From NCBI GenBank assembly GCA_945876405.1, contig CAMCOJ010000131.1:1-6175 (forward strand): a DNA stretch of 6,175 nucleotides. Direction: 5' to 3'. The DNA is from an uncultured Ruminococcus sp. Its GTDB lineage: Bacteria > Bacillota > Clostridia > Oscillospirales > Ruminococcaceae. Shown piece by piece: positions 6,079 to 6,175 of this stretch. How positions within the stretch are numbered: position 1 is the stretch's first letter; each line of letters opens with the position of its first letter. The translations under genes and the position numbers were made by a program. The notes beneath the pieces are model-generated. The model was given only the letters and a program-made list of their open reading frames with translations, was not told where the DNA came from and did no database searches.

Positions 6079-6115
6079 TATAGTGAACGTCAAAATAAAT
6101 TTGACTTTCACTATA
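6079..6115. repeat. Near-perfect 16-bp inverted repeat
   Basis: TATAGTGAACGTCAAA (6079-6094) and TTTGACTTTCACTATA (6100-6115) are complementary except for one C/T mismatch, around the loop ATAAA. No strong T-run follows on either strand. It could be a weak terminator, a dispersed intergenic repeat, or an operator for a gene beyond the edge. Confidence 0.6.
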
Positions 6116-6126
6116 ATTATTTTACT

Positions 6127-6161
6127 CAAACTTCGCACATCAAAAATAGATGTGCAGCTTG
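6127..6161. repeat. Hairpin with perfect 7-bp core near the right edge
   Basis: GCACATC (6135-6141) and GATGTGC (6149-6155) pair around AAAAATA; imperfect pairing extends outward to 6127 and 6161. There is no T-tail. The window ends 14 bases later, so its context is not visible. I see no coding sequence from 6053 to 6175. Confidence 0.45.
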
Positions 6162-6175
6162 AAAAATCAATAGTA

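Noticed and set aside
5868..6138. Minus-strand open frames over the end of the second ABC gene and terminator
   Set aside because: They cross the terminator stem and the catalytic ABC coding sequence and have no start signals; they arise by chance.

Overview
The window looks like chromosomal DNA from a low-to-moderate GC Gram-positive anaerobe of the class Clostridia, possibly a Ruminococcus-like member of the Oscillospiraceae. The clues are strong GGAGG-type ribosome binding sites, textbook TTGACA/TATAAT promoters, AT-rich spacers with intrinsic terminators, a NiCo (czcD-type) riboswitch, and a MarR/ABC/ABC exporter operon. The family guess is inference; the class is fairly safe.

Layout. 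The left edge holds the first 90 codons of a minus-strand gene for a Schlafen/AlbA_2-type protein, which runs off the window. It has a consensus promoter embedded in a cluster of TGAAAATT boxes (311-364). After a terminator at 481-521, also read on the minus strand, comes a cation diffusion facilitator (CDF) metal exporter (612-1529). Its leader contains a NiCo-family metal-sensing riboswitch (1621-1706), an overlapping terminator-like hairpin (1601-1632) and a perfect-consensus promoter (1749-1777). The predicted logic is that transition metal folds the aptamer, the terminator cannot form, and the metal exporter is made.

The plus-strand half is a three-gene unit divergent from the CDF gene: a MarR-family regulator (1906-2370) and two half-size ABC exporters (2441-4207 and 4209-6002), closed by a strong terminator (6010-6052). 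Motifs show that the two ABC proteins form one asymmetric heterodimeric exporter. The first has a degenerate Walker B (Asp for Glu) and switch loop (Gln for His). The second has canonical catalytic residues but a degenerate LSEGQ signature. Three copies of a 13-bp palindrome (CTAAC-n3-GTTAG type) lie around the two plus-strand promoters. Two of them sit immediately downstream of a -10 box, which predicts that the MarR protein represses both itself and the exporter.

The last 120 bases contain no recognisable gene but hold two unexplained inverted repeats. The individual systems belong to known classes. The best leads for new biology are the three-site MarR operator set, the TGAAAATT-box promoter of the AlbA_2 gene, and the hairpins at the marR stop codon and the right edge.
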